NCBI RefSeq assembly: GCF_016916835.1
Contig: NZ_JAFFIX010000007.1
Coordinates: 186,001-250,000, forward strand
From: Actinacidiphila bryophytorum
Lineage (GTDB): Bacteria; Actinomycetota; Actinomycetes; Streptomycetales; Streptomycetaceae
Length of the DNA: 64,000 bases
Direction of reading: 5' to 3'
In this document: positions 1 to 9,218 of the stretch, piece by piece
Layout of the letters: each line of letters begins with the position of its first letter
How positions within the stretch are numbered: position 1 is the stretch's first letter
Made by a program: the position numbers and the translations under genes
Notes under the pieces: generated by a model
Seen by the model: only the letters and a program-made list of their open reading frames with translations
Told to the model about the DNA's origin: nothing
The model's database searches: none

Positions 1-188
1 ACCCCGTCGCAGCGCGGCATCCGCAGGTCCATCAGCACCACCTCCGGCCGGTGCTCGGCGACCAGCCGGACGGCCTCCTCCCCGTCTCCCGCCGCCCCGA
101 CCACCTCGATGCCGGGCAGAAGTCCCAGCAGCATCACGATCCCTTCGCGCACGACCGTCTGGTCGTCCGCCACCACCACCCGCGTCAT
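1..188 (-). CDS. LuxR/NarL-type response regulator, receiver domain only (cut by window edge)
   Basis: The visible 62 residues are the N-terminal half of a CheY-like receiver domain. The acidic pocket residues D8 and D9 and the likely phosphoacceptor D54 (in VLMDLRMP) are present. The start ATG overlaps the stop of the upstream histidine kinase gene as ATGA, so the two are translationally coupled and are almost certainly a cognate pair. The C-terminal output domain lies outside the window. A NarL-type HTH is expected from the HisKA_3-type kinase partner but is not seen. Role: aspartate-phosphorylated transcriptional regulator in the cytoplasm. The input signal is unknown. Confidence 0.9.
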   Translation of the reverse strand, partial: MTRVVVADDQTVVREGIVMLLGLLPGIEVVGAAGDGEEAVRLVAEHRPEVVLMDLRMPRCDG

Positions 189-1339
189 GCGGGCACCCGC
201 AGGCGCACCACGAAACCCTCCTCCACCGGCCCGGCGTCCAGCGCACCGCCCAGCAGTTCGGCGCGCTCCCGCATCCCCAACAGACCGTATCCGGATCCCG
301 ACTCCCCCAAAGAGTTGTCCACAGCCCCCTGACCTCCGAAGTCCCGGAACTCCAGCTCCACCTCGGCCGGCCGGTACTCCAGCCGAAGTTCGACGCGCGC
401 CCCCGGCGCGTGCTTCCTGACATTGGTCATAGCCTCCTGTGCCACCCGCCGCACCGCGAGCCCCGCCTCCGCCGGCAGCCCGCGCGGCTTCCCTCTCACC
501 TCCAACCGCGCGCCCTCGGACGACACCAGCTCCCGCAGGAACTCCTCCACCGGCGACATGTCCCCGCGCAGCGCCGACAGCGCCTGCCGCGTCTCGGCCA
601 GCCCCTCGCGCGCCATCCGCCGGGCCGCCACGACCCGCTCCAGCACCAGGTCGCGGTCGGCGCCCCGCTCGATCAGCAGCCTGGTCGCCTCCAGGTGGAC
701 CGTCTGCGCCGACAGGCTGTGCGCCAGCACGTCGTGGATCTCCCGTGCGATCCTCGCCCGCTCGGCGAGCGCCGCCGTCTCCGCCTCCGCCGCACGCGCC
801 GCCCGCTCCTGCACCAGCAGCCGCTGCGTGTTGCCGCGCGCCTCGGCGTCCAGCCGTGCCGTGTACCCCAGCAGGCACAGCCCCAGCACGGTCAGCAGCG
901 ACACCAGCCAGCCGTCACCGCGGCCCATCAGCGCGAAGTCCAGCAGCGCCGCCCCCGCCAGCGGCGCCCCGGCCGCGAGCGGCAGCCGCTGGATCGAGAT
1001 CATCGCGGAGCCGCACATCAGCACGGACGCCGCGACGGTCGCCCCCAGCGCCTGGCAGGCGACGGCGCCGCCCAGCAGGGCCAGCACCACCGCGAGCGAG
1101 GGCCACAGCAGATGCCGCAGGGTCAGCCGGAAGAAGAGCCACACCGCACCCGCGGCGGCCACCAGCCCGATCAGTGCCAGGGCGGTCTGCCAGCCGGGCA
1201 GGTGGGTCCTGGTGGTGATGGCCCACACCGCGACGCCCAGCAGGATCGCCCGGATCCCGCGGCCGACCACCTGCCGGCCCGCCGACCTGCCCTCGCGGTC
1301 GAGCGCCTCCCGTGACGGCCAGGTCGTCCACATGCTCAT
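185..1339 (-). CDS. Membrane sensor histidine kinase (HisKA_3 / NarL partner type)
   Basis: This is a 384-residue protein. About five or six hydrophobic segments fill residues 30-160, with no large extracellular loop. An alanine-rich coiled linker follows, then the dimerisation/phosphoacceptor helix with H202 in REIHDVLAHS. A C-terminal HATPase_c domain carries the N box (QEAMTNVRKHA) and G box (GYGLLGMRER). These are the hallmarks of the two-component kinases that pair with LuxR-type regulators. The start was set at the ATG overlapping the stop of the upstream membrane gene, because the further upstream extension reads through that gene in another frame. The lack of a sensor loop suggests that it senses the membrane itself or the small membrane partner encoded just upstream. 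Confidence 0.9.
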   Translation of the reverse strand: MSMWTTWPSREALDREGRSAGRQVVGRGIRAILLGVAVWAITTRTHLPGWQTALALIGLVAAAGAVWLFFRLTLRHLLWPSLAVVLALLGGAVACQALGATVAASVLMCGSAMISIQRLPLAAGAPLAGAALLDFALMGRGDGWLVSLLTVLGLCLLGYTARLDAEARGNTQRLLVQERAARAAEAETAALAERARIAREIHDVLAHSLSAQTVHLEATRLLIERGADRDLVLERVVAARRMAREGLAETRQALSALRGDMSPVEEFLRELVSSEGARLEVRGKPRGLPAEAGLAVRRVAQEAMTNVRKHAPGARVELRLEYRPAEVELEFRDFGGQGAVDNSLGESGSGYGLLGMRERAELLGGALDAGPVEEGFVVRLRVPA

Positions 1340-1815
1340 GCGACCGTACGGTACGACGACAGCAGGCCCTGAGCCCGGTACAGCAGCACCCCGGCACGTA
1401 TGAGCAGCGTGACGGCGACGGCCAGCAGCACGGACCCGGTCGCCTGGTGCACCCCCGCGGCGGCGGCCGCGGCGTACAGCCCCACGCGCAGGGCTATGCC
1501 CAGCGCCCACACGGTGACGGTCGCCTTCGTCCCCTGCGCCCACACCCCGCCGTCCTGCGCGGTCCACATCCGGGTGGTCAGCGCCCACACCACGCCCATG
1601 CCCGCGCCTATCAGCAGCTCACCGCTGAGCAGTGCGACGGACACTGCCTCGTGCGAGGAGTCGACCAGTCCCCCGTCCCGTATCGCGAGCACCGCGAGGA
1701 CAGCCGGAATCAGCCACCACCGGCCGCCGGCCGCGACCGGGCGCGGACGCAGCTGGCGGGCGATCACCAGCCCGACGACCGCGAGGATCACCAGGGCATT
1801 GACCAGACCGGACAT
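1336..1815 (-). CDS. Small polytopic membrane protein (DUF1453/CcdC-like)
   Basis: The 159-residue protein is almost entirely hydrophobic, with roughly five predicted membrane spans (about residues 3-19, 34-50, 58-80, 95-118 and 123-145) separated by short charged loops. The pattern resembles the DUF1453/CcdC-like integral membrane family, though this is recognised only from overall character. It is the first gene of a three-gene unit and overlaps the kinase start by ATGA, which suggests it modulates the kinase or senses for it. It has no catalytic motif. An alternative is an unrelated membrane protein carried in the same transcript. Confidence 0.75.
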   Translation of the reverse strand: MSGLVNALVILAVVGLVIARQLRPRPVAAGGRWWLIPAVLAVLAIRDGGLVDSSHEAVSVALLSGELLIGAGMGVVWALTTRMWTAQDGGVWAQGTKATVTVWALGIALRVGLYAAAAAAGVHQATGSVLLAVAVTLLIRAGVLLYRAQGLLSSYRTVA

Positions 1816-2071
1816 GACGGGACGCCTCCGTAGGGTGCTTCGACGGGTGCCGGCGGACTGCCGACGTCTTCGAATCTACGGAAAGCCGCTGGTCAGCGGA
1901 TCAAGCCTGGGGTTGAAATGCCGTCTCCACCCCCGGGTGGAGAGGCCCGCAGCCCCGGGTGGAGAGCCCGTCGCGCCCCCGCCCCCGGCCCGACGCGCTG
2001 TCAGTGGGGGCCGCTAGCGTGATCGACATCCAACAGGTGATCGCGACCGGGGTGTCGGCGGAGGAGGGGCT

Positions 2072-5000
2072 GTGGGGCGCTGGGAGTTGGTCGGTGACGG
2101 CTCGGCGAAGTTCTGGGAGGGCGCTGCGGAGGGCAGCACCGTCACGGTTCGCTACGGGCGGGTCGGGTCCGAGGGGCGGACGCAGGTGAAGACGCTGGAG
2201 TCGGCCGCGGCCGCGCAGCGCCACCTCGCGAAGGCGGTCGCGGAGAAGGAGCACAAGGGGTATCGGGAGGTCGCAGGAGAAGAACGGTCGGCGGCCCCGG
2301 GGGAGCAGGGGCCGCTGGGCGTGCACTTCCCCGACGAGGAGCACTTCGAGATGCCTGCCTCCTGGCGGCGGCTGGTGTATCCGCGGCGGGGCGGGATCAG
2401 GCGCAGCGTCGGCGAGTTGCGCCCGGAGGTCCGGGAGCTGCTGGCTGCGAGGCTGCACGAGGAGGCCGGCTGGATCGAGGAGATGCTGACCTCCCCGGCG
2501 AGCGACCCCCAGGTGACCGAGGCGGTGCGGACGCACCTGCGCGGCGGGCACAACCCGCTGGGCGCGGCAGCCCTCGCCCACCTGACGATGCACTACCAGC
2601 TGCCCGAGGGCGCGTTCGTGGACGCCTGGGTGCTGGACCACGGGCTGCCGTTCGCCGCGCAGGCCGTCGTGGCGTACTTCGACACCGAGGCCCACTACAA
2701 GCAGAGCGGGATGCGGCGGTACGACCCGCGCCTGACCCGGCTGCCCGCGAACAGCACGGCCGGCCACTGGGCGCGGCCCAACTTCGCCGACCGGCTGCGC
2801 GCCCTGCTGGCCGTGGCGGACGACGACAGCTACGCACAGGCCGTGGCCGCGCTCGCCGACCACAGGAGCGACGCGCGGCTGCGCGCCGTGGTGTCGTACC
2901 TGCTGCCCGCCGAGCAGGCCTGGGTGGACGAGTGCTGCGCCGACCCGCTCCCCACCGATCAGGACCTGCGGGCCATGCTGCTGTGCTCGCTGAACTCCCC
3001 CGCGCAGCTGGCGCACTTCGGCGGCGGCAAACTCGACCTCGCCTGGAACGCCTGGTCCATGGCCCTTGTCGCGACCCTCGCCGAGGGCACAGGGAAGGCC
3101 TTCGCGCCCCTGCTGGACGAGGCACTTGACGACGCGTACGGCTCGGACGCCGTCAGGACCCTGGCCGGCGCGGTCGTCGACCTGCCGACGGACGACGCCT
3201 TCCGGATCCTGCTGTCCCGCGCGGGCGACAAGCACGTGCGCCCGCAACTGCTGACCGCGATGCGCCGCTACCCCGTACGCGCCCTGCGCCTGCTCGCTGC
3301 GGCGGTCGACAGCGGCGCCCCGCACGCGGCGATGGCCCAGCAACTGCTCGCCGCCCATGTACTGTCCCACCCCGAGCTGACGGCAGCCGTGCTGCCCGAC
3401 CTCCCCGCCGAGGCCGCCGCCCGCGTCGAACCGCTGCTCACCCGGGCCGACCGGGTCGCGGACGCCCCCGCCGAGTCGCTTCCCGCGCTGCTGGTCAGCC
3501 CGCCGTGGGCGAACAGGCGCGCCACCCGCAAGGCCCGGGTGGCCACCGGGCTGCCCGCGGCGCCCGAGCCGCGGGTCGCCTGGAAGACGGGCGAAAGGGA
3601 GTCCTGGGCCGCGACCCGGTCCTGGTACAGCACATGGCGGAAGTCCTACGACTGGGCCGCCGAGATCGCGGCACTGCAGCAGGGCCGGCCGGTGAAGGAC
3701 GTCCGGGAGGCCCGGCTGTTCGTCGTCGGCTCCGAGGACCTGGTGCGACCGCTGCTGGCCGCTTTCGCACCCGAGGACTTCTGGGACGGCGAGGCCGCGC
3801 TCCGGCCGGTGGCCGCGCGGTTCGGCACGGACGCCCTGCCGCTGCTGCTGCGTGCCTCGGCACGGCACCCCGCCACGCTGGGTCCGCTGCTCCTGCCGTA
3901 TCTGGACACCGGCGTCGCGGGCCAGGTGTGCGACTGGCTGGGCCGGTTGAAGTCCGCCGACGCCACCGCCCGCGCCTGGCTGGGCCGGCACGGCGTGGCC
4001 GCCGTCCCCTTCCTCGTGCCGTACGCGGTGGGGCCGGCCGGAGTCGCCAGGCGGGGCGCCGAACGGGCGCTGCGCCTGCTGGCGGCGGCTCACGGCAGCG
4101 AGGCGGCGCTGCGGGCCGCGGCGGCGTACGGGCAGGAGGCGGCGGACATCGTCGAGGAGGTGCTCACCGCCGACCCCTTGGAGAGCGCGCTGCCGGCCCG
4201 TATGCCCGCCGTCGGCGCCTGGGCCGACCCCGCGCTGCTTCCGCAGATCCTGCTCAAGGAGGGCGGCGCCCTCCCCGCCGACGCGGTACGCAACGCGCTC
4301 ACCGTCCTGGCGCTGTCCAAGCCCGGTGACGTCTACCCCGGCCTCGACGTGCTGACCGGGCACTGCACCGGCGACTCCCTGGCCGCCTTCGCCTGGGGCG
4401 TGTTCGAGCAGTGGCGGCTGGCCGGAATGCCGGCCAAGGAGAGCTGGGCACTGCACGCCCTCGGCTGGCTCGGCGACGACGAGACGGTCCGCCGCCTCAC
4501 CCCGGTCCTGCGCGCCTGGCCCGGCGAGGGCGCGCACCACCGGGCCGTCGAGGGCCTGAACGCGCTGGCGACGATCGGCACGGACGTGGCGCTGCTGCAT
4601 CTGCACGGCGTGGCCCAGCGGGTGCCGTTCAAGGCGCTCAAGGTCCGCGCCCAGGAGAAGATCGCCGAGGTCGCCGAGGGCCTCGGCCTGACCGGCGAGC
4701 AGCTGGGCGACCGCCTCGTACCCGACTTCGGCCTGGACGCGAACGGCAGCACGGTCATCGACTACGGCCCGCGCCGCTTCACCGTCGGATTCGACGAGCA
4801 GCTGCGCCCCTACGTCCTGGACGAGGACGGGAAGCGGCGCAAGGACCTGCCCGTTCCCGGCGCTCGGGACGACGCCCAGCTGGCACCGGCCGAGCGCAAG
4901 CGGTTCTCCGCGCTCAAGAAGGACGTCCGCACCGTCGCCGCCGACCAGGTGCGCCGGCTGGAGGCGGCGATGGTCGCCCAGCGCGGATGGACGGCCGGGG

Positions 5001-5641
5001 AATTCCACGAGCTGTTCACCTCCCACCCGCTGCTGTGGCACATGGTGCGCCGCCTGGTCTGGCTCTGCGAGGCCGACAGCACGACGACCGCCTTCCGGGT
5101 CGCGGAGGACCGCACGCTCGCGGACGTCGAGGACGACGCCTTCACGCTTCCTCACGGCGCGCAGGTGCGCATCGCGCACCCGCTGCACCTGGGCGGGGAC
5201 GTGGCCGCCTGGTCGGAGCTCTTCGCCGACTACGCCATCCTGCAGCCGTTCTCGCAGCTGGGCCGGCCCGTGTTCGCCCTGACCCCCGAGGAGGCCGCGA
5301 GCCACCGGCTGGCCCGCTTCGAGAACGCCACCGTTCCGGTCGGCAGACTGCTGGGCCTGACCAAGCGCGGCTGGCAGCGCGGCGAACCGCAGGACGCCGG
5401 CGTGGAGCGCTGGTTCTACCGGCCCATCGACGACGGCCACTGCCTGGTGATCGACCTCGACGAGGGCATCGCGGTCGGCGCGCACGACATCTTCCCCGAC
5501 CAGACCTTCCGTGCGGTGTGGCTCGACGACAGCCCCGGCGACTACTGGGAGCGCCGCGACTACCCGCTGCGGCTGGGCAGCCTCGACCCGGTCATGGCCT
5601 CCGAGCTGCTCGCCGACCTCACCGAGGTGACCGCGAAGTGA
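2072..5641 (+). CDS. WGR-domain / DUF4132 protein (MolR/YehI-like)
   Basis: The 1189-residue protein opens with a WGR domain (about residues 1-70; WELV, FWE and VRYGRVGSEGRTQVK blocks). A long helical, HEAT-like alanine/leucine-rich region follows, with a DUF4132-type region in the C-terminal third. Length and layout match E. coli YehI, historically called MolR. The start is GTG. It is the first gene of a five-gene unit: its stop overlaps the GTG of the MoxR-type ATPase gene (GTGA). The WGR domain is known as a nucleic-acid/protein module in PARPs, so this large subunit may act as scaffold or substrate recogniser for the ATPase-VWA machine. No enzymatic motif was seen and the function is not established. 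Confidence 0.88.
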   Translation: MGRWELVGDGSAKFWEGAAEGSTVTVRYGRVGSEGRTQVKTLESAAAAQRHLAKAVAEKEHKGYREVAGEERSAAPGEQGPLGVHFPDEEHFEMPASWRRLVYPRRGGIRRSVGELRPEVRELLAARLHEEAGWIEEMLTSPASDPQVTEAVRTHLRGGHNPLGAAALAHLTMHYQLPEGAFVDAWVLDHGLPFAAQAVVAYFDTEAHYKQSGMRRYDPRLTRLPANSTAGHWARPNFADRLRALLAVADDDSYAQAVAALADHRSDARLRAVVSYLLPAEQAWVDECCADPLPTDQDLRAMLLCSLNSPAQLAHFGGGKLDLAWNAWSMALVATLAEGTGKAFAPLLDEALDDAYGSDAVRTLAGAVVDLPTDDAFRILLSRAGDKHVRPQLLTAMRRYPVRALRLLAAAVDSGAPHAAMAQQLLAAHVLSHPELTAAVLPDLPAEAAARVEPLLTRADRVADAPAESLPALLVSPPWANRRATRKARVATGLPAAPEPRVAWKTGERESWAATRSWYSTWRKSYDWAAEIAALQQGRPVKDVREARLFVVGSEDLVRPLLAAFAPEDFWDGEAALRPVAARFGTDALPLLLRASARHPATLGPLLLPYLDTGVAGQVCDWLGRLKSADATARAWLGRHGVAAVPFLVPYAVGPAGVARRGAERALRLLAAAHGSEAALRAAAAYGQEAADIVEEVLTADPLESALPARMPAVGAWADPALLPQILLKEGGALPADAVRNALTVLALSKPGDVYPGLDVLTGHCTGDSLAAFAWGVFEQWRLAGMPAKESWALHALGWLGDDETVRRLTPVLRAWPGEGAHHRAVEGLNALATIGTDVALLHLHGVAQRVPFKALKVRAQEKIAEVAEGLGLTGEQLGDRLVPDFGLDANGSTVIDYGPRRFTVGFDEQLRPYVLDEDGKRRKDLPVPGARDDAQLAPAERKRFSALKKDVRTVAADQVRRLEAAMVAQRGWTAGEFHELFTSHPLLWHMVRRLVWLCEADSTTTAFRVAEDRTLADVEDDAFTLPHGAQVRIAHPLHLGGDVAAWSELFADYAILQPFSQLGRPVFALTPEEAASHRLARFENATVPVGRLLGLTKRGWQRGEPQDAGVERWFYRPIDDGHCLVIDLDEGIAVGAHDIFPDQTFRAVWLDDSPGDYWERRDYPLRLGSLDPVMASELLADLTEVTAK

Positions 5642-6750
5642 GCGCGCCCGCCACCGCCGTGGCCGGGACGGGCGGCGAGCAGCCGCAGCGCCCGCCCGCC
5701 GAGGTCAGCCACGCCGCGGAACTCGCCGCCCTGCGCGCGGCCGACAGCGACCCCCGACCGCCGGGCTGGCAGCTCAGCCTGCGGGCCGCACGCCGCTTCA
5801 TCGTCGGCGACGAGAAAGCCGGCATCACCCGCAAGTTCGTCGGCAACTCCGCGCTGGTGGAGAGGTCCCTGGTGACCCTGGCCACCAACCGCGGCCTGAT
5901 GCTCGTCGGGGAGCCCGGCACCGCCAAGTCGCTGCTGTCCGAGCTGATCGCGGCGGCCGTCAGCGGTACGTCCGCGCTGACCGTGCAGGGCGGCGCGGCC
6001 ACCACCGAGGACCAGATCAAGTACTCCTGGAACTACGCGCTGCTGGTCTCGGAGGGTCCTTCCCCCCGCTCCCTCGTGCCCGCGCCCATGCTGCGCGGGA
6101 TGTCCGAGGGCCGGATCGTACGCTTCGAGGAGATCACCCGCTGCCCGCTGGAGGTGCAGGACTGCCTGCTCTCCCTGCTGTCCGACCGGGTCATCGCCAT
6201 CCCCGAACTCGACGGGCCGCAGGGCATGGTCTTCGCCCGCCAGGGCTTCAACGTCATCGCCACGGCGAACACCCGCGACCGGGGCGTCAACGAGATGAGC
6301 GCCGCACTCAAACGGCGCTTCAACTTCGAGACGGTCTTCCCCATCGCCGACTTCGACACCGAACTGGCCCTGGTCGAGGCGGAGGCCACGGCGCTGCTGC
6401 GGCGGTCGGGAGTGGAGCCGCCGCCGCAGCGGGACGTGCTGGAGGTCCTGGTCGGCACCTTCCGCGAGCTGCGTGCCGCGGCAGGGCAGGCGCAGGGCGA
6501 GCGGATGTCCACGGTGATGAGCACGGCCGAGGCGGTGTCCGTCGCACACGCGGTGGGGGTGCGCGGCTGGTTCCTGCGCGGGGAGCCGGGCAATGCCGCC
6601 GACGTCGTGGCCAGCCTTGCGGGCACGGCGGCCAAGGACAGCCCGGAGGACCTCGCCCGGCTGCGACGCTTCCTGGAACAGGAGGTGCCGCGCCGAGCGG
6701 GTCGCCAGTGGAAGGCCTTGCACGAAGCCCGCCACCTGCTGGCCGACTGA
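5638..6750 (+). CDS. MoxR-type AAA+ ATPase (YehL-like)
   Basis: The 370-residue cytoplasmic ATPase has Walker A GEPGTAKS (residues 91-98), a Walker B-like VRFEEITR (161-168) and a sensor-1 segment ending ATANTRDRG. This arrangement is typical of MoxR/RavA-type AAA+ proteins, which act as chaperones or remodelers and usually work with a VWA-domain partner. Such a partner is encoded two genes downstream. The start is the GTG that overlaps the stop of the DUF4132 gene; its own stop overlaps the next ATG as TGATG. Walker B has F-E-E where D-E is usual, so the first acidic residue is Glu. It corresponds in position and size to E. coli YehL. Confidence 0.92.
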   Translation: MSAPATAVAGTGGEQPQRPPAEVSHAAELAALRAADSDPRPPGWQLSLRAARRFIVGDEKAGITRKFVGNSALVERSLVTLATNRGLMLVGEPGTAKSLLSELIAAAVSGTSALTVQGGAATTEDQIKYSWNYALLVSEGPSPRSLVPAPMLRGMSEGRIVRFEEITRCPLEVQDCLLSLLSDRVIAIPELDGPQGMVFARQGFNVIATANTRDRGVNEMSAALKRRFNFETVFPIADFDTELALVEAEATALLRRSGVEPPPQRDVLEVLVGTFRELRAAAGQAQGERMSTVMSTAEAVSVAHAVGVRGWFLRGEPGNAADVVASLAGTAAKDSPEDLARLRRFLEQEVPRRAGRQWKALHEARHLLAD

Positions 6751-9218
6751 TGTCCGCAACCACCGGAGCCGAAGCCGAAGCCTGCGCCGGAGCCTCGGCC
6801 ACCGAGGCCGAGGCCATCGCCGACGGCTCCGTCGTCCTCATCGGCGTACGCCACCACTCCCCCGCGTGCGGCCGCCTCGTCGCGGAGGCCATCGCGTCGC
6901 TGCGGCCCGCATACGTCCTGGTGGAGGGGCCGGCGGACATGAACGAGCGGCTTCCCGAGCTACTGCTCGGGCACCGGCTGCCGATCGCCGTGTTCAGCCA
7001 CTACCGCGACGAGTCCCGCACCGCGACCTCCTGGACGCCGCTGTGCGACTACTCCCCCGAGTGGATCGCGCTGCGGGACGGCCGCGCGGCCGGGGCCGAG
7101 GTGCGCTTCATCGACCTCCCGGCCTGGCACCCGGCGTTCGCCGAGCGCGCAGGGCGCAACTCCAACCGCTACGCCGACGCCGAGGCCCGCTACGCGGAAG
7201 CGACGCGGCGGCTGTGCGCGCATTTCGCCGTCGACTCGGTGGACGCGCTGTGGGACGGGCTCTTCGAGGCCGCAGAGCCGAGCGGTCTCGCGGCCCGCCT
7301 GGAGGCCTACTTCGACCTGGTCCGCGGTGACGCCGCCGCGGATCCCGGCGACCGGGCGCGCGAGGAGTACATGGCCTCCTGGATCCGCGCGGCACGCGCC
7401 CGGGCCGGCGGCCGGCCGGTGCTGGTGGTCACGGGCGGCTTCCACCGCCCCGCGCTGCGAAGCGCCCTCGGGCAAGAGCAGGAGCACGGGCAGGAGGGGG
7501 ACGGGCCGGCCGACTGGCCGCAGGTGCCAGGACCGCCCGACGGCGCGCTCGCCGGGAGCTTCCTGGTGCCGTACACCTTCCGGCAGTTGGACGCATTCAG
7601 CGGATACCAGTCGGGGATGCCGTCGCCCGGCTACTACCAGCTCCTGTGGGAGAAGGGCGATCCGCAGGCCGCCGCCGAAGGGCTGCTGCGCGCGGTCACC
7701 CGGCGGCTGCGGGACAGGCGTGTCCCGGTCTCCACCGCCGACCTGATCGCCGCCCGCGGCCTCGCCCGGGGTCTCGCCCAGATGCGCGGACACCACAGTG
7801 AGACCAGGGTGGACGTCCTGGACGGCCTCGCGGGCGCCCTGATCAGCGACGACCTGGACAGTCCGCTGCCGTGGTCGGCCGGCGGCGGGCTCCGGGCGGG
7901 GAGCCACCCCGTCGTGGTGGAGATGGTCGCCGCGTGTTCGGGCGACGCCGAGGGCCTGCTGCACCCGGACACCCCGATGCCGCCGCTGGTCCACGACGTG
8001 GCCGCGCGGCTCGCCGGCCTGGGACTGGCGGACCCGGGGCAGGCCGCCGCCCCGGTGGCGCTGGACCTGACCGCCGCACCCGACCTGGCGCGCAGCCGGT
8101 TCCTGCACCGCCTGCGGGTCCTGGGCATCCCCGGCTTCACCCGGGTCTCAGGTCCCGCGGACAGCGCGGACCCGGTGTTCGCCGAGCGCTGGGAGCCCGG
8201 CTCCACGAGCGGTCGCGAGGCGGCCCTGGTGGAGGCAGGCGTGTACGGGGCGCGGCTGGACGAGGCGGCCTCCGTGGCGCTCGGCGAGCGGCTGCACGCT
8301 GCGGGTACGGACGTGGGGCCGCTGGCGGAGCTGCTGTTCGACACGGTGCTGTGCGGTGTCGGGGCGCTCAGCGAGGAGTTGCTGCGCGGTCTGGCCGACC
8401 AGGTGGCGCACGTACCGGAGGTGGCGCCGCTCGGCGAGGTGCTGGCGTCGGCACTCGGCCTGTGGCGCCACGACCGGGTCTTCGGGGTGGCCCTCGACGG
8501 CCTGCTCGGCCTGGTCGTGGACGGCGCGGTCCAGCGGGTGTTCTGGCTGGCGGAGGGAGTGCACGGCGGCCCGGGGGTGGACCGCGGGCGGCTGCGCGCA
8601 CTGGCCGCCGCACGGGACGCGCTGCTGCACGCCCCCGGGTTGCTGTCCCTCACGCGGCAGGACGCCGCAGCGGCGGCCGCCCGTATCAGCCGGGACCTCC
8701 GTGCCCCGGCCGACCTGCGCGGTGCCGCCTTCGGGCTGCGCTGGGCGCTCGACGCCGCCACCGGCGGAAGCGTAGCCACCGGCGGAACCGCAGCCACCGC
8801 CGACGCTGAGGCCCCCGCCGACGACCCCGCGGCCGCGGTGCGCGCCCTCACCTCGTCGGCCCCCGACACCCTCGGCGACTGGCTCGCCGGCCTGTTCGCG
8901 CTGGCCCGGGAGGAAGTCGCACGCGGCACCGCGGCAGGCGGCGGGTCGCTGGTCGACGTCGTCGACGGCGTCGTCTCCGCGATGGCCGACGACGACTTCC
9001 TGACCGGCCTGCCCGCGCTGCGGCAGGCGTTCGCCTTCTTCCCGCCCCGCGAGCGGGAGCGCATCGCGGAACGCCTGCTGGAGCGCCGCGGCATCCAGGC
9101 CTCCGCGCGCTCCCTGCTGCGGACGACCGCCGACCCGCTGCTGCTGGCCCGCGCGGCAGACCTGGAGGAGAACGTGGCACGCACACTCGACCGGTACGGC
9201 CTGGGGGCGCAGCGATGA
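6750..9218 (+). CDS. DUF5682 protein (YehM-like)
   Basis: The 822-residue protein begins with a region carrying GVRHHSPAC (about residues 33-41) and LVEGP about 24 residues later. Further Asp/His-rich blocks (YRDESRTATSW, FIDLPAWHPAF, VTGGFHRP) follow, then a long helical C-terminal half. The GxxH...E arrangement resembles the metal site of the TIKI/ChaN/EreA-type fold. That link is inference from the motif only. The family DUF5682 is assigned by its position between a MoxR ATPase and a VWA protein and by similarity to YehM. The start is the ATG overlapping the previous stop; the longer ORF upstream reads into the ATPase gene. It may be the effector or substrate-handling subunit of the set. 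Confidence 0.82.
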   Translation: MSATTGAEAEACAGASATEAEAIADGSVVLIGVRHHSPACGRLVAEAIASLRPAYVLVEGPADMNERLPELLLGHRLPIAVFSHYRDESRTATSWTPLCDYSPEWIALRDGRAAGAEVRFIDLPAWHPAFAERAGRNSNRYADAEARYAEATRRLCAHFAVDSVDALWDGLFEAAEPSGLAARLEAYFDLVRGDAAADPGDRAREEYMASWIRAARARAGGRPVLVVTGGFHRPALRSALGQEQEHGQEGDGPADWPQVPGPPDGALAGSFLVPYTFRQLDAFSGYQSGMPSPGYYQLLWEKGDPQAAAEGLLRAVTRRLRDRRVPVSTADLIAARGLARGLAQMRGHHSETRVDVLDGLAGALISDDLDSPLPWSAGGGLRAGSHPVVVEMVAACSGDAEGLLHPDTPMPPLVHDVAARLAGLGLADPGQAAAPVALDLTAAPDLARSRFLHRLRVLGIPGFTRVSGPADSADPVFAERWEPGSTSGREAALVEAGVYGARLDEAASVALGERLHAAGTDVGPLAELLFDTVLCGVGALSEELLRGLADQVAHVPEVAPLGEVLASALGLWRHDRVFGVALDGLLGLVVDGAVQRVFWLAEGVHGGPGVDRGRLRALAAARDALLHAPGLLSLTRQDAAAAAARISRDLRAPADLRGAAFGLRWALDAATGGSVATGGTAATADAEAPADDPAAAVRALTSSAPDTLGDWLAGLFALAREEVARGTAAGGGSLVDVVDGVVSAMADDDFLTGLPALRQAFAFFPPRERERIAERLLERRGIQASARSLLRTTADPLLLARAADLEENVARTLDRYGLGAQR

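Noticed and set aside
1901..5485. 1194-residue open frame antisense to the DUF4132 gene
   Set aside because: Its product is Gln/Arg/Gly/Val-rich with no domain, typical of the antisense frame of a high-GC gene. The plus-strand frame has WGR and DUF4132 features.
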